Below are positions 42,865 to 51,748 of a stretch of 64,000 nt of DNA, in pieces; within the stretch, counting starts at the first letter, position 1; every line of letters starts with the position of its first letter. Made by a program: the position numbers and the translations under genes. The notes beneath the pieces were generated by a model that did no database searches, was not told the origin of the DNA, and was given only the letters and a program-made list of their open reading frames with translations. The stretch is from Umezawaea sp042738955. GTDB lineage: Bacteria > Actinomycetota > Actinomycetes > Mycobacteriales > Pseudonocardiaceae. Location: NCBI RefSeq assembly GCF_042738955.1, contig NZ_JBHYHC010000044.1, positions 1 to 64,000 of the forward strand, written 5' to 3'.

Positions 42865-43559
42865 GGGGACGCCTGCCGCAGCACGTAGCCGACGCCGCGG
42901 ACGGTGTGGATCAGCGGCTCCTCGCCGTCGTCGAGCTTGCGCCGCAGGTGCGACACGACCAGCTCCACCACGTTCGACCGGCCGCCGAAGTCGTACTCCC
43001 ACACGTGGTCGAGGATCTGCGCCTTCGTCAGCACGGCGGGGGAGCGGCGCATCAGGTAGCGCAGCAGCTCGTACTCGGTGGGCGTCAGCGTGACCAGCCT
43101 GCGGCCGCGCCGCACCTCGCGGGTGTCCTCGTCCAGCGCCAGGTCGCCGACCTTGAGCACCGACCGCTGCCACGCGGGCCCGGTGCTGCGCCGCAGCACG
43201 GCCCGCAGCCGGGCCATCAGCTCCTCCACCGAGAACGGTTTCACCAGGTAGTCGTCGCCGCCCCTGGTGAGGCCCGCGACCCGGTCCGCGGTGCCGTCGC
43301 GCGCCGTGAGGAACACCACGGGCACCATCGTGCCGGACTCGCGCAGCCGGTCCAGCACGGAGAACCCGTCGATGTCCGGGAGCATCAGGTCCAGCACCAC
43401 GATGTCGGGGTCGAAGTCGGCCGCTTCCTTCACCGCCGCCTCGCCCGTACCGGCTGTCACCGCCTGCCAGCCCTCGTAGCGGGCCACCGTGGCGACCAGG
43501 TCTGCGATGTGCGGCTCGTCGTCGACGACGAGCAATCGAACCGAATCGGCCTTGTCCAC
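42861..43559 (-). CDS. Two-component response regulator (OmpR family)
   Basis: The 232-residue protein has a receiver domain (VVDDEPHIAD, phospho-acceptor Asp in IVVLDLMLP, Lys in YLVKPFS) and an OmpR-type winged helix (TPTEYELLRYLM, HLRRKLDD, TVRGVGYVLR). It pairs with the kinase downstream and is divergent from the ferric-reductase-like gene with 149 nt between starts. GTG 43559 is chosen; GTG 43577 is also possible. Confidence 0.9.
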   Translation of the reverse strand: MDKADSVRLLVVDDEPHIADLVATVARYEGWQAVTAGTGEAAVKEAADFDPDIVVLDLMLPDIDGFSVLDRLRESGTMVPVVFLTARDGTADRVAGLTRGGDDYLVKPFSVEELMARLRAVLRRSTGPAWQRSVLKVGDLALDEDTREVRRGRRLVTLTPTEYELLRYLMRRSPAVLTKAQILDHVWEYDFGGRSNVVELVVSHLRRKLDDGEEPLIHTVRGVGYVLRQASP

Positions 43560-43708
43560 GTGCTCATGGTGCGGCACCGCTCCTCGGGGAGCGAGGCGAT
43601 CGGACACCTCCACGCCGATCAACAGCTAGTCGACAGCGAACCCTCAGTCGGCGCTCAGCTGGGCCACGGAAGCTTCGGGAACACAGTCGGCCAAGAGGAG
43701 TTCGCCCC

Positions 43709-45073
43709 GTGACCACGGTCCAGACACCACCAGGCAGGACACAGGTCCAAGCCGCTGGAACGAGTCCCAAGACCGTTGCCAGGACCGGCCTGTACGCACT
43801 GATGGGCGCCAACGTCGTCGCCGTGACCTACTTCTTCACCGAGAGCGGGTTCGGCACCAACGCGCTGATCCTGCTCGGCCGGGTCACCGGCCTGTACGCC
43901 GCGCTCGCCATGGCGTTCCAGTTCGTCCTGATCGCCCGCCTGCCGTGGTTCGACCGCAGGCTCGGCATGGACCGGCTGACGACGTGGCACCGCTGGACCG
44001 GCTTCACGCTGCTGTGGACGCTGCTCGCGCACGCCGTGTTCATCACCCTCGGCTACGCCCAGCTCGCCGACCTGCCGCCGGTCGACCAGTTCGTGGAGCT
44101 GGCGACCACCGTCGAGGGCGTGCTGCGCGCGGTCGTGGCGCTGGTGCTGATCATCGTGATCGGCGGCGCGTCGGCCCGGTTCGCCCGCCGCCGGATGGCC
44201 TACGAGACCTGGCACTTCATCCACTTCTACGCCTACGTCGCCGTGGTGCTCGCGTTCACCCACCAGATCGCCGTCGGCTCGACGTTCGTCGGCTCGCCCG
44301 CCGCCACCGCGTACTGGTGGGGCCTGTGGACGTTCGCGCTCGGCTCGGTCGCGGTCGGCCGGTTCGGGCTGCCGCTGTGGCGCAACTGGCGCCACCAGCT
44401 GCGCGTCGCGGCCGTCGTGCCGGAGGCGGACAACGTGGTGTCGATCTACATCACCGGCAAGGACCTGCACAAGATCCCGGCGCGGGCGGGCCAGTTCTTC
44501 CTGTGGCGCTTCCTCACCAAGGACCGCTGGTACAAGGCCAACCCGTTCTCGCTGTCCGCCGCGCCCGACGGCCGCTCGCTGCGGCTGACCGCGAAGGCGC
44601 TCGGTGAGGGCAGCGCGAGCCTGCGCGGCGTCCGGGTCGGCACCCGCGTGTTCGCCGAGGGCCCGTACGGCGCGTTCACGTCCATGCACCGCACCAAGAC
44701 CAACACCGTGCTCATCGCCGGTGGCGTCGGCATCACCCCGATCCGGGCGCTGCTGGAGGAGCTGCGCGGCCACGTCGTCGTGCTCTACCGGGTCAGCAAC
44801 CCCGACGACGCCGTGCTGATGAACGAGATGCGCGCGCTGGCCCACGCCCGCGGCGTGGTGCTGCACCTGCTGGCGGGCCCGTCCAGCAGGCCGACGCCGC
44901 GCGGCCCGATCCTCGGCCCGCACAGCATCATCGGGATGATCCCCGACGTCCGCGACCGCGACGTCTTCGTCTGCGGCCCGCCCGCCATGACGAACGCCGT
45001 GATGGACAGCCTCCGCGAGTTGAAGGTGCCCAAGCAGCAGGTGCACGCCGAACGCTTCAGCATGGCCGGTTGA
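43709..45073 (+). CDS. Ferric-reductase-like transmembrane flavocytochrome
   Basis: The 454-residue protein has six membrane segments with likely heme His residues in TTWHRWTG, LLAHAVF and TWHFIHFYAY, then a cytoplasmic FAD domain (ANPFSLSAAPDG) and an NAD(P)-binding domain (LIAGGVGITPIRALLEEL, VFVCGPPAM). It would move electrons from NAD(P)H through FAD and heme to the outside. GTG 43709 follows AAGAGGAG. The next two genes supply an exported flavoprotein and its flavin-attaching enzyme. Confidence 0.88.
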   Translation: MTTVQTPPGRTQVQAAGTSPKTVARTGLYALMGANVVAVTYFFTESGFGTNALILLGRVTGLYAALAMAFQFVLIARLPWFDRRLGMDRLTTWHRWTGFTLLWTLLAHAVFITLGYAQLADLPPVDQFVELATTVEGVLRAVVALVLIIVIGGASARFARRRMAYETWHFIHFYAYVAVVLAFTHQIAVGSTFVGSPAATAYWWGLWTFALGSVAVGRFGLPLWRNWRHQLRVAAVVPEADNVVSIYITGKDLHKIPARAGQFFLWRFLTKDRWYKANPFSLSAAPDGRSLRLTAKALGEGSASLRGVRVGTRVFAEGPYGAFTSMHRTKTNTVLIAGGVGITPIRALLEELRGHVVVLYRVSNPDDAVLMNEMRALAHARGVVLHLLAGPSSRPTPRGPILGPHSIIGMIPDVRDRDVFVCGPPAMTNAVMDSLRELKVPKQQVHAERFSMAG

Positions 45074-45084
45074 GAGAGGACGAC

Positions 45085-45579
45085 ATGAAGATCCACAGGG
45101 CCATCCCCATCGCCGTGCTCTCGGTCGCCGGGCTCGTGCCGCTCTGGCAGTACGAGGCCCACCCGGCGTCGACCACGGAGGCCTCGGCCGACGTGGGCGT
45201 CGTGCCCGAGGCCCAGACGCAGACCACGTCCGAGCCGCCCACGACGTCGGCGCAGCCCGGAACCGGTTACGGCACGCCTCCCACGACGACCACCAGCAAG
45301 GCCCCCGCCACGGCGGCGGCGAAGACCGTGAACGGCCCGGTGGTCGACACCCCGCACGGCGACGTCCAGGTGCAGGTCACGTTCACCGGCGACAAGATCA
45401 CCGGCGTCAAGTTCCTGAAGGCGCCCAACACCGGGCCGACCAAGTCCGCGGTCCCGACGCTCATCCAGGAGACGCTGAAGGCCGGGTCGGCGAAGGTCGA
45501 CAGCGTGTCCGGCGCGACCCAGACCAGCGAGGCCTACGTCCGGTCCCTGCAAGCCGCCATCGACGCCAAGGGGAACTAG
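45085..45579 (+). CDS. Exported FMN-binding domain protein
   Basis: The 164-residue product has an N-terminal membrane or signal segment (AIPIAVLSVAGLVPLW), a Thr/Pro-rich linker of about 60 residues and an FMN-binding domain. SVSGATQTS contains the S/TGAT motif whose Thr accepts FMN by a phosphoester bond. It is the probable acceptor of electrons from the upstream flavocytochrome and the substrate of the downstream ApbE. Confidence 0.88.
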   Translation: MKIHRAIPIAVLSVAGLVPLWQYEAHPASTTEASADVGVVPEAQTQTTSEPPTTSAQPGTGYGTPPTTTTSKAPATAAAKTVNGPVVDTPHGDVQVQVTFTGDKITGVKFLKAPNTGPTKSAVPTLIQETLKAGSAKVDSVSGATQTSEAYVRSLQAAIDAKGN

Positions 45580-45581
45580 CC

Positions 45582-46334
45582 GTGCTGACCGGTGTGCGCA
45601 GGGTCGAGCAGGTCATGGGGTTCCCCGTCTCGGTGGACCTGCGCGACGGCGACGACGAGTCGGTCCCCGCCGTGGACCGGGCGTTCGCCTGGCTGCGCGA
45701 GGTCGACCTCCGCTTCAGCCCGTTCATCGAGGACAGCGAGGTGTCGCGCTTCGGCCGCGCCGAACTGGACCCCGCCGACCTCAGCGACGACCTGTCGCAG
45801 GTGATCGGCCTGTGCGACTTCTACGAGGAGAGCACCGGCGGCGCGTTCACGTCGTGGCTGCCCGGCCGGGGCTTCGACCCGTGCGCCATCGTCAAGGGCT
45901 GGGCCGTCCAGGGCGCGGCCGCAATGCTGCACGACGCGGGCGCGCGCCGGTTCTGCGTCAACGCGGGCGGCGACGTCGTCACGTTCGGCGAGTCCGAGCC
46001 GGGCGTGCCGTGGCGCGTCGGCGTCCGCCACCCGGACCACGCGGACCAGCTGTGCGTGGTGCTGTCGCTGCGCGACGGGGCCGTGGCCACGTCGGCGTCC
46101 TACGAGCGCGGCGACCACATCCTCGACGGCCGCACCGGCGAACCCGCCCGCGGCCTGCTCAGCATCACCGTCGTGGCGGCCGACCTGACCACGGCCGACG
46201 CGGCGGCCACCGCCGCCTACGCGATGGGCGTCGAGGGCATCGCCTGGGCGGCGGCCCAACCGGGCTGCGAGGTGTTCGCCGTGGACTCCGAACGCCGCGT
46301 GTTCCGCACACCGGGCCTGCCCGTGGCGTCGTAG
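45582..46334 (+). CDS. apbE: FAD:protein FMN transferase ApbE
   Basis: The 250-residue protein shows ApbE motifs: MGFPVSVDL at the start, the FDPCAIVKGWAVQGAA segment, CVNAGGDVV and the metal-binding DHILDGRTGEP region. ApbE moves FMN from FAD to a Thr of target proteins; the target is very probably the gene directly upstream (2-nt gap). No clear signal peptide is visible, which is odd for an enzyme that usually works outside. Confidence 0.88.
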   Translation: MLTGVRRVEQVMGFPVSVDLRDGDDESVPAVDRAFAWLREVDLRFSPFIEDSEVSRFGRAELDPADLSDDLSQVIGLCDFYEESTGGAFTSWLPGRGFDPCAIVKGWAVQGAAAMLHDAGARRFCVNAGGDVVTFGESEPGVPWRVGVRHPDHADQLCVVLSLRDGAVATSASYERGDHILDGRTGEPARGLLSITVVAADLTTADAAATAAYAMGVEGIAWAAAQPGCEVFAVDSERRVFRTPGLPVAS

Positions 46335-46408
46335 CCGGACGGCGGAGCCCGACTCTGCCTGAACTGTGGTGACGGTCATATCGGGGAAGTCGTCAGGTCC
46401 CCGGCGGG

Positions 46409-46999
46409 TCAGCTCGCGTAGCGGGACAGGCGGAGGCCGGAGAGCAGGAGTTGGAGGCCGTGCTCGAAGCGCTCGTCGGGGTCTGAGGTCAGGTCGGCCC
46501 GTGCTCGGGCGGTCAGCGGGAAGCGGTCGTCTTCCTCCGGGGCGGACTGGTCGGCCTGCTCCTCGACGGTGAAGCCCTGGACGTAGGAGTAGACGGACGT
46601 GATGCCGCGGGCGGCGTCCCGGACGGTGAAGCCCGCGTCGCACAGGGTGCGGAGCGCGAGTTCCAGCGGACGGCCCGCGTTGGTCAGGTACGTGCCGGAC
46701 AGGACGCGCGCGCCGTCGCGGTAGGCGAGCATCGCGGCGCGGAGGCGGCGGGCGGTCTCGGCGGTCCACTCCACCCAGGACTCGCCTCGGCGCGGAACCT
46801 CCAAACCGGACAGTGCGTCGGCGAAGATCATCGCCGCCATGCCGTCGAGCAACTCCCGCTTGTTCTTCACGTGCCAGTACAGGGCCGGGGCCTGGACGTC
46901 GAGCTCCGCGGCGATCCGGCGCAGGGTCAGCCCGTCCAACCCGACCTCGTTGAGCTGGTCCAGAGCTGTCCTCACGACCACCGTCCGGTCCAAACGCAT
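46409..46999 (-). CDS. TetR family regulator (TetR_C type)
   Basis: The 196-residue protein has the helix-turn-helix LRRIAAELDVQAPALYWHVKNKRELL and a C-domain of the tetracycline-repressor subclass (LSGTYLTNAGRPLELAL, GFTVEEQ). ATG 46999 removes a long upstream extension. A perfect palindrome at 47101 is a candidate operator. No transporter is adjacent, so the regulated gene may be itself or distant. Confidence 0.87.
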   Translation of the reverse strand: MRLDRTVVVRTALDQLNEVGLDGLTLRRIAAELDVQAPALYWHVKNKRELLDGMAAMIFADALSGLEVPRRGESWVEWTAETARRLRAAMLAYRDGARVLSGTYLTNAGRPLELALRTLCDAGFTVRDAARGITSVYSYVQGFTVEEQADQSAPEEDDRFPLTARARADLTSDPDERFEHGLQLLLSGLRLSRYAS

Positions 47000-47100
47000 C
47001 GCCACACCATAGGCGCGCGGCGGCGGCTCGCGGGTCAGGCGACATCGGAGCGTCGACCGGGGGTGACTATGCGCACAGGGCTCTGCTATCTTGCTGTGCA

Positions 47101-47117
47101 AGGGAGTTCTACTCCCT
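47101..47117. promoter_or_regulatory. Palindromic operator candidate for the TetR regulator
   Basis: AGGGAGTTCTACTCCCT is a perfect palindrome with 7-nt arms and a TCT centre, about 100 nt upstream of the TetR start. The size fits TetR-family operators. The 250 nt around it hold no gene. Confidence 0.5.
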
Positions 47118-47196
47118 CTCCACGGATGTTGATCAAGAGCAAGTCGGGTTTCGCGCTCGGGGTGAGACCCGAACTGCTGTCGACCAACCCGTGGAC

Positions 47197-47245
47197 GGAC
47201 GGCCCCGCGCACTCGTCTTCGGGAGCTTGTGCGCCGGGGCCGTCC
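47197..47245 (-). terminator. Terminator after the ADP-ribosylglycohydrolase gene
   Basis: GGACGGCCCC-GCGCAC pairs with GTGCGC-C-GGGGCCGTCC, a 16-bp stem with a one-base bulge and 16-nt loop, 7 nt beyond the stop at 47252. Confidence 0.7.
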
Positions 47246-47251
47246 CCCACG

Positions 47252-48292
47252 TCAGACGTAGCGCGACTCGTCGAACTCCTCGCCCGAAGCGGACCTGCCC
47301 AGGTCGCGGCCGAGCTCGGTCAGCTCGTCCACCAGTTCCAGCCCGACGAGCCAATCCCTTGGCAGCACAGCGGTTCCGTGCATCGCGCCGAGGATGTTGC
47401 CGGTCAGCGCGGCGGTCGCGTCGCTGCCGCCGGAGTGGTTCGCCGCCGCCCGCAGCGCGTCCACGAACTCGGACTTGCGCGGGTACACCAGGACGGTGTG
47501 GACGGCTATCGCCAACGCCTCCGGCCCGGTCCAGCCGCTGCCCAGCCGGTCGACGCGCACCGAGTCCAAACCCAACTCGCGGTGCTCCTCGGCGAACACG
47601 ACCGCCCGGTTCAACGCGTTCGCGGTGTACGGGTCGTCGCGCAGCACGCGGCCGATCACCTGGTCCACCGCCTCGCGCACCGGCCGACCGCGCACCGCGA
47701 GCAGGTGCACCAGCAGCGCCAGCGCCCCGCCGGACACCCAGCCGCCCGTGCCGCCGTGGGTGAGCGCGGCGAACCGGCAGCCGAGGTCGTAGGCGATGGC
47801 GGCGCTCGGCGCGAACCCGGCGGGCGCGGTCCGGGTGACCCCGTTGCAGCCCGACGACTCGTTGTGCGGCGCCTCCGGCGTCGGCGGCACGTCCGCGGCC
47901 AGCGCGCGCAGGCACGTGAGGCCCGGCGACCGGCTGGAGTAGAGCCGCTCGTTCGCCAGCAGCCCGGTCGCGCCCGGCTCGGGCGCGGCGATCTGCTGCG
48001 TCACCAGCCACCGCCGGTAGCTGTGCCACACGGTCTCGATGGGCTCCCAGCCGCCGGTCTTGCGGCCGTGCACGTACGCCCGCAGGTAGCCGTCCGCGGT
48101 GAACAGGGTGAGCTGCGTGTCGTCCGTGACCAGCGCGGGCCGAGGAGGCGCGACGACCCCCTCGGGGCCGTGCTCGCGCTGGATGTCGGCCCAGCCCAGG
48201 TACTGCACCGGTGCGCCCAACGCGTCACCGAGCGCCCCTCCGAGCAGGCACGCGGCTCCACGGTCGACCACCGCCAAAGGGTCGCGCGGCAC
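47252..48292 (-). CDS. ADP-ribosylglycohydrolase family protein
   Basis: The 346-residue all-helical protein shows the family's metal-binding motifs: GDALGAPVQY and TDDTQLTLF near the N-terminus and GGSDATAALTGNILGA in the C-half. Members remove ADP-ribose from Arg or Ser, or act on small ADP-ribosides. No ADP-ribosyltransferase is adjacent. The start is GTG 48292. It is divergent from the large regulator gene. Confidence 0.88.
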   Translation of the reverse strand: MPRDPLAVVDRGAACLLGGALGDALGAPVQYLGWADIQREHGPEGVVAPPRPALVTDDTQLTLFTADGYLRAYVHGRKTGGWEPIETVWHSYRRWLVTQQIAAPEPGATGLLANERLYSSRSPGLTCLRALAADVPPTPEAPHNESSGCNGVTRTAPAGFAPSAAIAYDLGCRFAALTHGGTGGWVSGGALALLVHLLAVRGRPVREAVDQVIGRVLRDDPYTANALNRAVVFAEEHRELGLDSVRVDRLGSGWTGPEALAIAVHTVLVYPRKSEFVDALRAAANHSGGSDATAALTGNILGAMHGTAVLPRDWLVGLELVDELTELGRDLGRSASGEEFDESRYV

Positions 48293-48421
48293 ATGCCCTC
48301 CTGCTCTGCCGGTCGTGAGTCCAGAACCCTAGTCGTCCCGTCCACGTCGGGTCACCGGAGTCGTGCGTTCTCGAACCAACCAGGCGTGGCAGGTATCTGA
48401 CAGGACGCCCGTGACACCTGA

Positions 48422-48434
48422 ACCAGTGACTGGT
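48422..48434. promoter_or_regulatory. Palindrome before the AfsR-type regulator
   Basis: ACCAGT-G-ACTGGT, 25 nt upstream of the ATG, is a perfect inverted repeat in a position to overlap the promoter or 5' leader. It could be a binding site for the regulator itself or another protein. Confidence 0.4.
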
Positions 48435-48459
48435 CGAACACCGAGAGCGGGGGGTGCGC

Positions 48460-51276
48460 ATGGCGGAGGAGGAGCACAGAGCGCACGACGGGACCGGACT
48501 CGGGTTCGGGGTCCTCGGTCCGCTCCAGGTCCTCGCCGACGGCCGCCCGGTGGTGCTGGGTCGCAAGGGGATGCGCGGACTGCTGTCCATGCTGGTCCTG
48601 GAGGCGAACCGGGTCGTGCCGATCGACGAGATCGTGGACCGGATCTGGGCCGAGGGCCCGCCCGTGACCGCCAGGACCATCGTGCACGGGTACGTGTCGA
48701 AGCTGCGCAAGATGCTGGAGGAGGCCGACCCGTCCGGGTCGGCGGCGATCCTCACCACACCGCCCGGCTACCAGCTGTCCGTGGACCCGTGGCGCCTCGA
48801 CCTGCACCGGGCCCGGCAGCTGATCTCGTCGGCGCGGGGCAAGCCCGCCGCGATGCGGGCCGGGCTGCTGCGCGAGGCGCTCGGGCTGTGGCGGGGGCCG
48901 GTGCTCGCGGACGTGCCCGGCAACCCGATCACCACGGACCTGGACGAGCTGCGGCTGTCGGCCGTGGAGGAGCGCATCGACGCCGAGCTGGAACTCGGCC
49001 GCCACCTCGAACTGGTTGGCGAACTCCGGCAGCTCGTCACCGAGCACCCGTTCCGGGAACGGCTCGTCGCGCACTCGATGCGCGCCCTCTACCGGTCCGG
49101 CCAGCGCGCCGACGCGCTGGAGGCCTACCAGCGGTTCCACCGGCGCGCGGTCGAGGAGCTGGGCATCGACCCCGGCCCCGACCTGCGGCAACTGCACGAG
49201 CGGGTGCTCCGCGACGACCCCGTGCTCAGCGACCCGCGCGGCTTGGACCACCGGGTCGTGGAACCGCGCCCCGGTGTCGTGGTGCCGCAGCAGCTGCCCG
49301 CCGCGGCCAGCGGGTTCATCGGCCGCGCCGCCGAACTGGGCTGGCTGGACCGGCTGGCCGAGCAGCGCGACGTGACCGCCACCACCATCGCCGTGCTGGA
49401 CGGCGCGCCCGGCGTCGGCAAGACCGAGCTGGCCGTCACGTGGGGCCACCGCAACGCCGAGCTGTTCCCCGGCGGGTCGCTGTTCGCGCCGCTGCACGGG
49501 TTCGAGGGCGACCGCACGCCGGTCGGGCCGTCCGAGGTGCTGGCCCGGTTCCTGCACGCGCTGGGCGTGCCGTCGGACGCCGTGCCGGAGGACCTGCCCG
49601 ACCGGGTCGGGCTGTACCGCTCGCTGCTCGCCCGCCGCCGGGTGCTGGTCGTGCTCGACGACGCGTGGGACCCCGACCACGTCCGGCTGCTGCTGCCGCC
49701 CGGCGCGGGGTCCGTGGTGCTGATCACCTGCCGTCGCAGGCTGGAAGGCCTCGTGGTGAGCAACAGCGCCCGGATGCTGACGCTGGGCACGCTCAGCGAG
49801 CACGAGTCGACCAGCCTCGTCGACGAGGTCGTCGGCCGAGCCGTGTCGCACCGCGAGCCGGCGTCCACGCGGATGCTCGTCGAGCTGTGCGGGTACCTGC
49901 CGCTGGCGTTGCGCATCGCGGCGGCCAGGCTGGCGATGAGTCCGGAGTGGACGGTCGAGCAGCTGGTCACCGAGTTGTCCGACGACGCCCAGCGGCTGCG
50001 GTCGTTCGACCTGCCGGACAGCGGCGTCGGCGTCCGGCGCGCGCTGGAGGTGTCCTACCGGTCGCTGGCCCCGGAACTGGCGAGCGCCCTGCGCGCGGCG
50101 GGCCTCGTGCCGGGCCGGTGGGTGAGCCCGCACGCCGTCGCCGCGATCACCGACACCGACGTGCCGACCGCGGGCTCCCGGCTCTCCGACCTGGCCGACG
50201 CCCACCTGCTCGAACAGCCGTGGAGCGGCGGTTTCGTCCTGCACGACCTGGTGCGGCTGTTCCTCCAGGAGGTCGGCGGCGACCCGACGGCCCGCGCCGC
50301 GGCGCTGCGGGCGTTGATGCGGCACTACCTCGCGGCGTGCGACCGCGCCAGACGGCTGATCCGCCCCAGCAAGGACGGGCTCGTCTTCCCGCTGTTGTCC
50401 ACAGTGGACGGTCCACGGACGTCGGGCGAGGCGCTGGCCTGGTTCGACCGCGAGTGGCCGAACATCGTGGCCTTGGTGCACGCGGGCTCGGAAGCCGGTC
50501 TCCACCAGGAGGTCTGGCAGCTCGTGCGCCTGGTCCACACGTACTGCCTGGCCAGAACCGTGGCACGGGAGTGGGTCGCGCTCGTCGGCTTCGGCCTGGC
50601 GTCCGCGCGGGTCAGCGGCGACGAACTCGGTGAGTTGTTGCTGCTGCACGCCGTCAACGCCACCAGCGCCCGCCTGGGCATGCTGGCGGCGTCCCTGCCC
50701 GAGGCCCGGCGCGCGCACCGCATCGCGGTCGCCCTCGGCGACCCCCGCTACCAGGTGCTGACGCTGGGCCAACTCGCCAACGCCCTGGCCGCCGTCGGCG
50801 ACCACGAAGAGGCCCTGCTGCACCACTGGGAGTCCATCGACCTGGCCAAACGGGAGGACGACGCCCTCGGCCAGGCCACCGGGCTCAACAACGTGGCGCA
50901 GGTCGAGCAGTCGCTCGGCCGCCGCGAGACCGCCGCGGCCCACCAGTACCAGGCGATGGAGATCTACCACCGCTCCGGCGACGAGCGGGCGTACGTGCTG
51001 GCCGTGAACAACCTGGCCGAGCTGTACGTCGAACTGGGACGGCTGAGGGAAGCCGAGGAGTACGCGAGGCAAGGCGTGGAGTTGGCGCACGCGGGCGCGA
51101 TGCCGTTCGAGGAGGCGTTCGGACGGCAGGTCCTCGGCGCGGTGCTGGCCAGACGCTCGGAGAGGGTCGCGGCCCAAGCCGAGTTGACGGAATCCCTCCG
51201 CCTCTTCGAACAGGTGGGTTCACCGAGAGCGGTGCTGGTCAGAACAGCACTGGAGGTCTTGACCTCCGAGGTTTAG
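48460..51276 (+). CDS. AfsR/SARP-type transcriptional regulator with NB-ARC and TPR domains
   Basis: The 938-residue protein has an OmpR-type winged helix (about residues 15-95), a BTAD domain (100-245; ELGRHLELVGELRQL, LYRSGQRADALEAYQRF), an NB-ARC ATPase (P-loop GAPGVGKTELAV, Walker B VLVVLDDAWD, GxP motif GYLPLALRIA) and C-terminal TPRs from about 740. This is the AfsR layout, which often controls secondary metabolism. No biosynthetic cluster is in the window. ATG 48460 fits the GGGGGG upstream; GTG 48454 is also in frame. Confidence 0.9.
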   Translation: MAEEEHRAHDGTGLGFGVLGPLQVLADGRPVVLGRKGMRGLLSMLVLEANRVVPIDEIVDRIWAEGPPVTARTIVHGYVSKLRKMLEEADPSGSAAILTTPPGYQLSVDPWRLDLHRARQLISSARGKPAAMRAGLLREALGLWRGPVLADVPGNPITTDLDELRLSAVEERIDAELELGRHLELVGELRQLVTEHPFRERLVAHSMRALYRSGQRADALEAYQRFHRRAVEELGIDPGPDLRQLHERVLRDDPVLSDPRGLDHRVVEPRPGVVVPQQLPAAASGFIGRAAELGWLDRLAEQRDVTATTIAVLDGAPGVGKTELAVTWGHRNAELFPGGSLFAPLHGFEGDRTPVGPSEVLARFLHALGVPSDAVPEDLPDRVGLYRSLLARRRVLVVLDDAWDPDHVRLLLPPGAGSVVLITCRRRLEGLVVSNSARMLTLGTLSEHESTSLVDEVVGRAVSHREPASTRMLVELCGYLPLALRIAAARLAMSPEWTVEQLVTELSDDAQRLRSFDLPDSGVGVRRALEVSYRSLAPELASALRAAGLVPGRWVSPHAVAAITDTDVPTAGSRLSDLADAHLLEQPWSGGFVLHDLVRLFLQEVGGDPTARAAALRALMRHYLAACDRARRLIRPSKDGLVFPLLSTVDGPRTSGEALAWFDREWPNIVALVHAGSEAGLHQEVWQLVRLVHTYCLARTVAREWVALVGFGLASARVSGDELGELLLLHAVNATSARLGMLAASLPEARRAHRIAVALGDPRYQVLTLGQLANALAAVGDHEEALLHHWESIDLAKREDDALGQATGLNNVAQVEQSLGRRETAAAHQYQAMEIYHRSGDERAYVLAVNNLAELYVELGRLREAEEYARQGVELAHAGAMPFEEAFGRQVLGAVLARRSERVAAQAELTESLRLFEQVGSPRAVLVRTALEVLTSEV

Positions 51277-51397
51277 CGGCTGTTTAGCCCTCGGGGCCCG
51301 AGGTCTGGCAGCTTGGACGTGGGCGCTGATCAACCACTGGCTGGTCGGCGTCCGGGGTGGCACTTGAGGGGGGAACTCAAGGGGGGCGCCACCCAAC

Positions 51398-51437
51398 CCG
51401 GTCGGCCGGCATTCGGGGGAGAGTGCCGGCCGACCGG
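51398..51437 (+). terminator. Strong hairpin beyond the AfsR-type gene
   Basis: CCGGTCGGCCGGCA and TGCCGGCCGACCGG form a perfect 14-bp stem with a 12-nt loop, 121 nt after the stop. A weaker nested stem (GGTGGC/GCCACC, CTTGAG/CTCAAG) precedes it at 51355-51393. Together they probably end the transcript. Confidence 0.65.
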
Positions 51438-51454
51438 ACCTAACACCCCAGCCG

Positions 51455-51720
51455 AGTCCCACTCGCCACTCGCACCGCCCGGCCGCCACCATCCGCATGT
51501 CGCCGCCGGTCAGGGCTCGGCCCACTCGCACCTCCAAGCGACCACCGTTCGCACGTCGCCGCTGGTCGGGTCGCTGGTCGGCCACTCGCGCTGCCCGACC
51601 GCCACCGTTCGCACGTCGCCGCTGGTCGGCCACTCGCGCCGCCTAGCGGCCACCGTTCGCACGTCGTCGCTGGTCGGGTCGCTGCCTGCCACCCGCGCAG
51701 CCCAGCGACCACCACCTGCG
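51455..51720. repeat. Tandem array with ~60-bp units
   Basis: Units begin near 51483, 51541, 51601 and 51649 with CCACCRTYCGCAYGTCG and run on through GCTGGTCGG and CCACTCGCGC. One unit lacks about 12 nt in the middle. Both strands are open in some frames but the amino acid content is that of a simple repeat. No gene is supported here. Confidence 0.75.
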
Positions 51721-51748
51721 GTCGGACCGGCTCCCACCCGACCTGTCA

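Noticed and set aside
48454..51276. A secondary metabolite gene cluster around the AfsR-type regulator
   Set aside because: No PKS, NRPS, terpene, lanthipeptide or tailoring genes are present in the flanks. The regulator alone is not evidence for a cluster.
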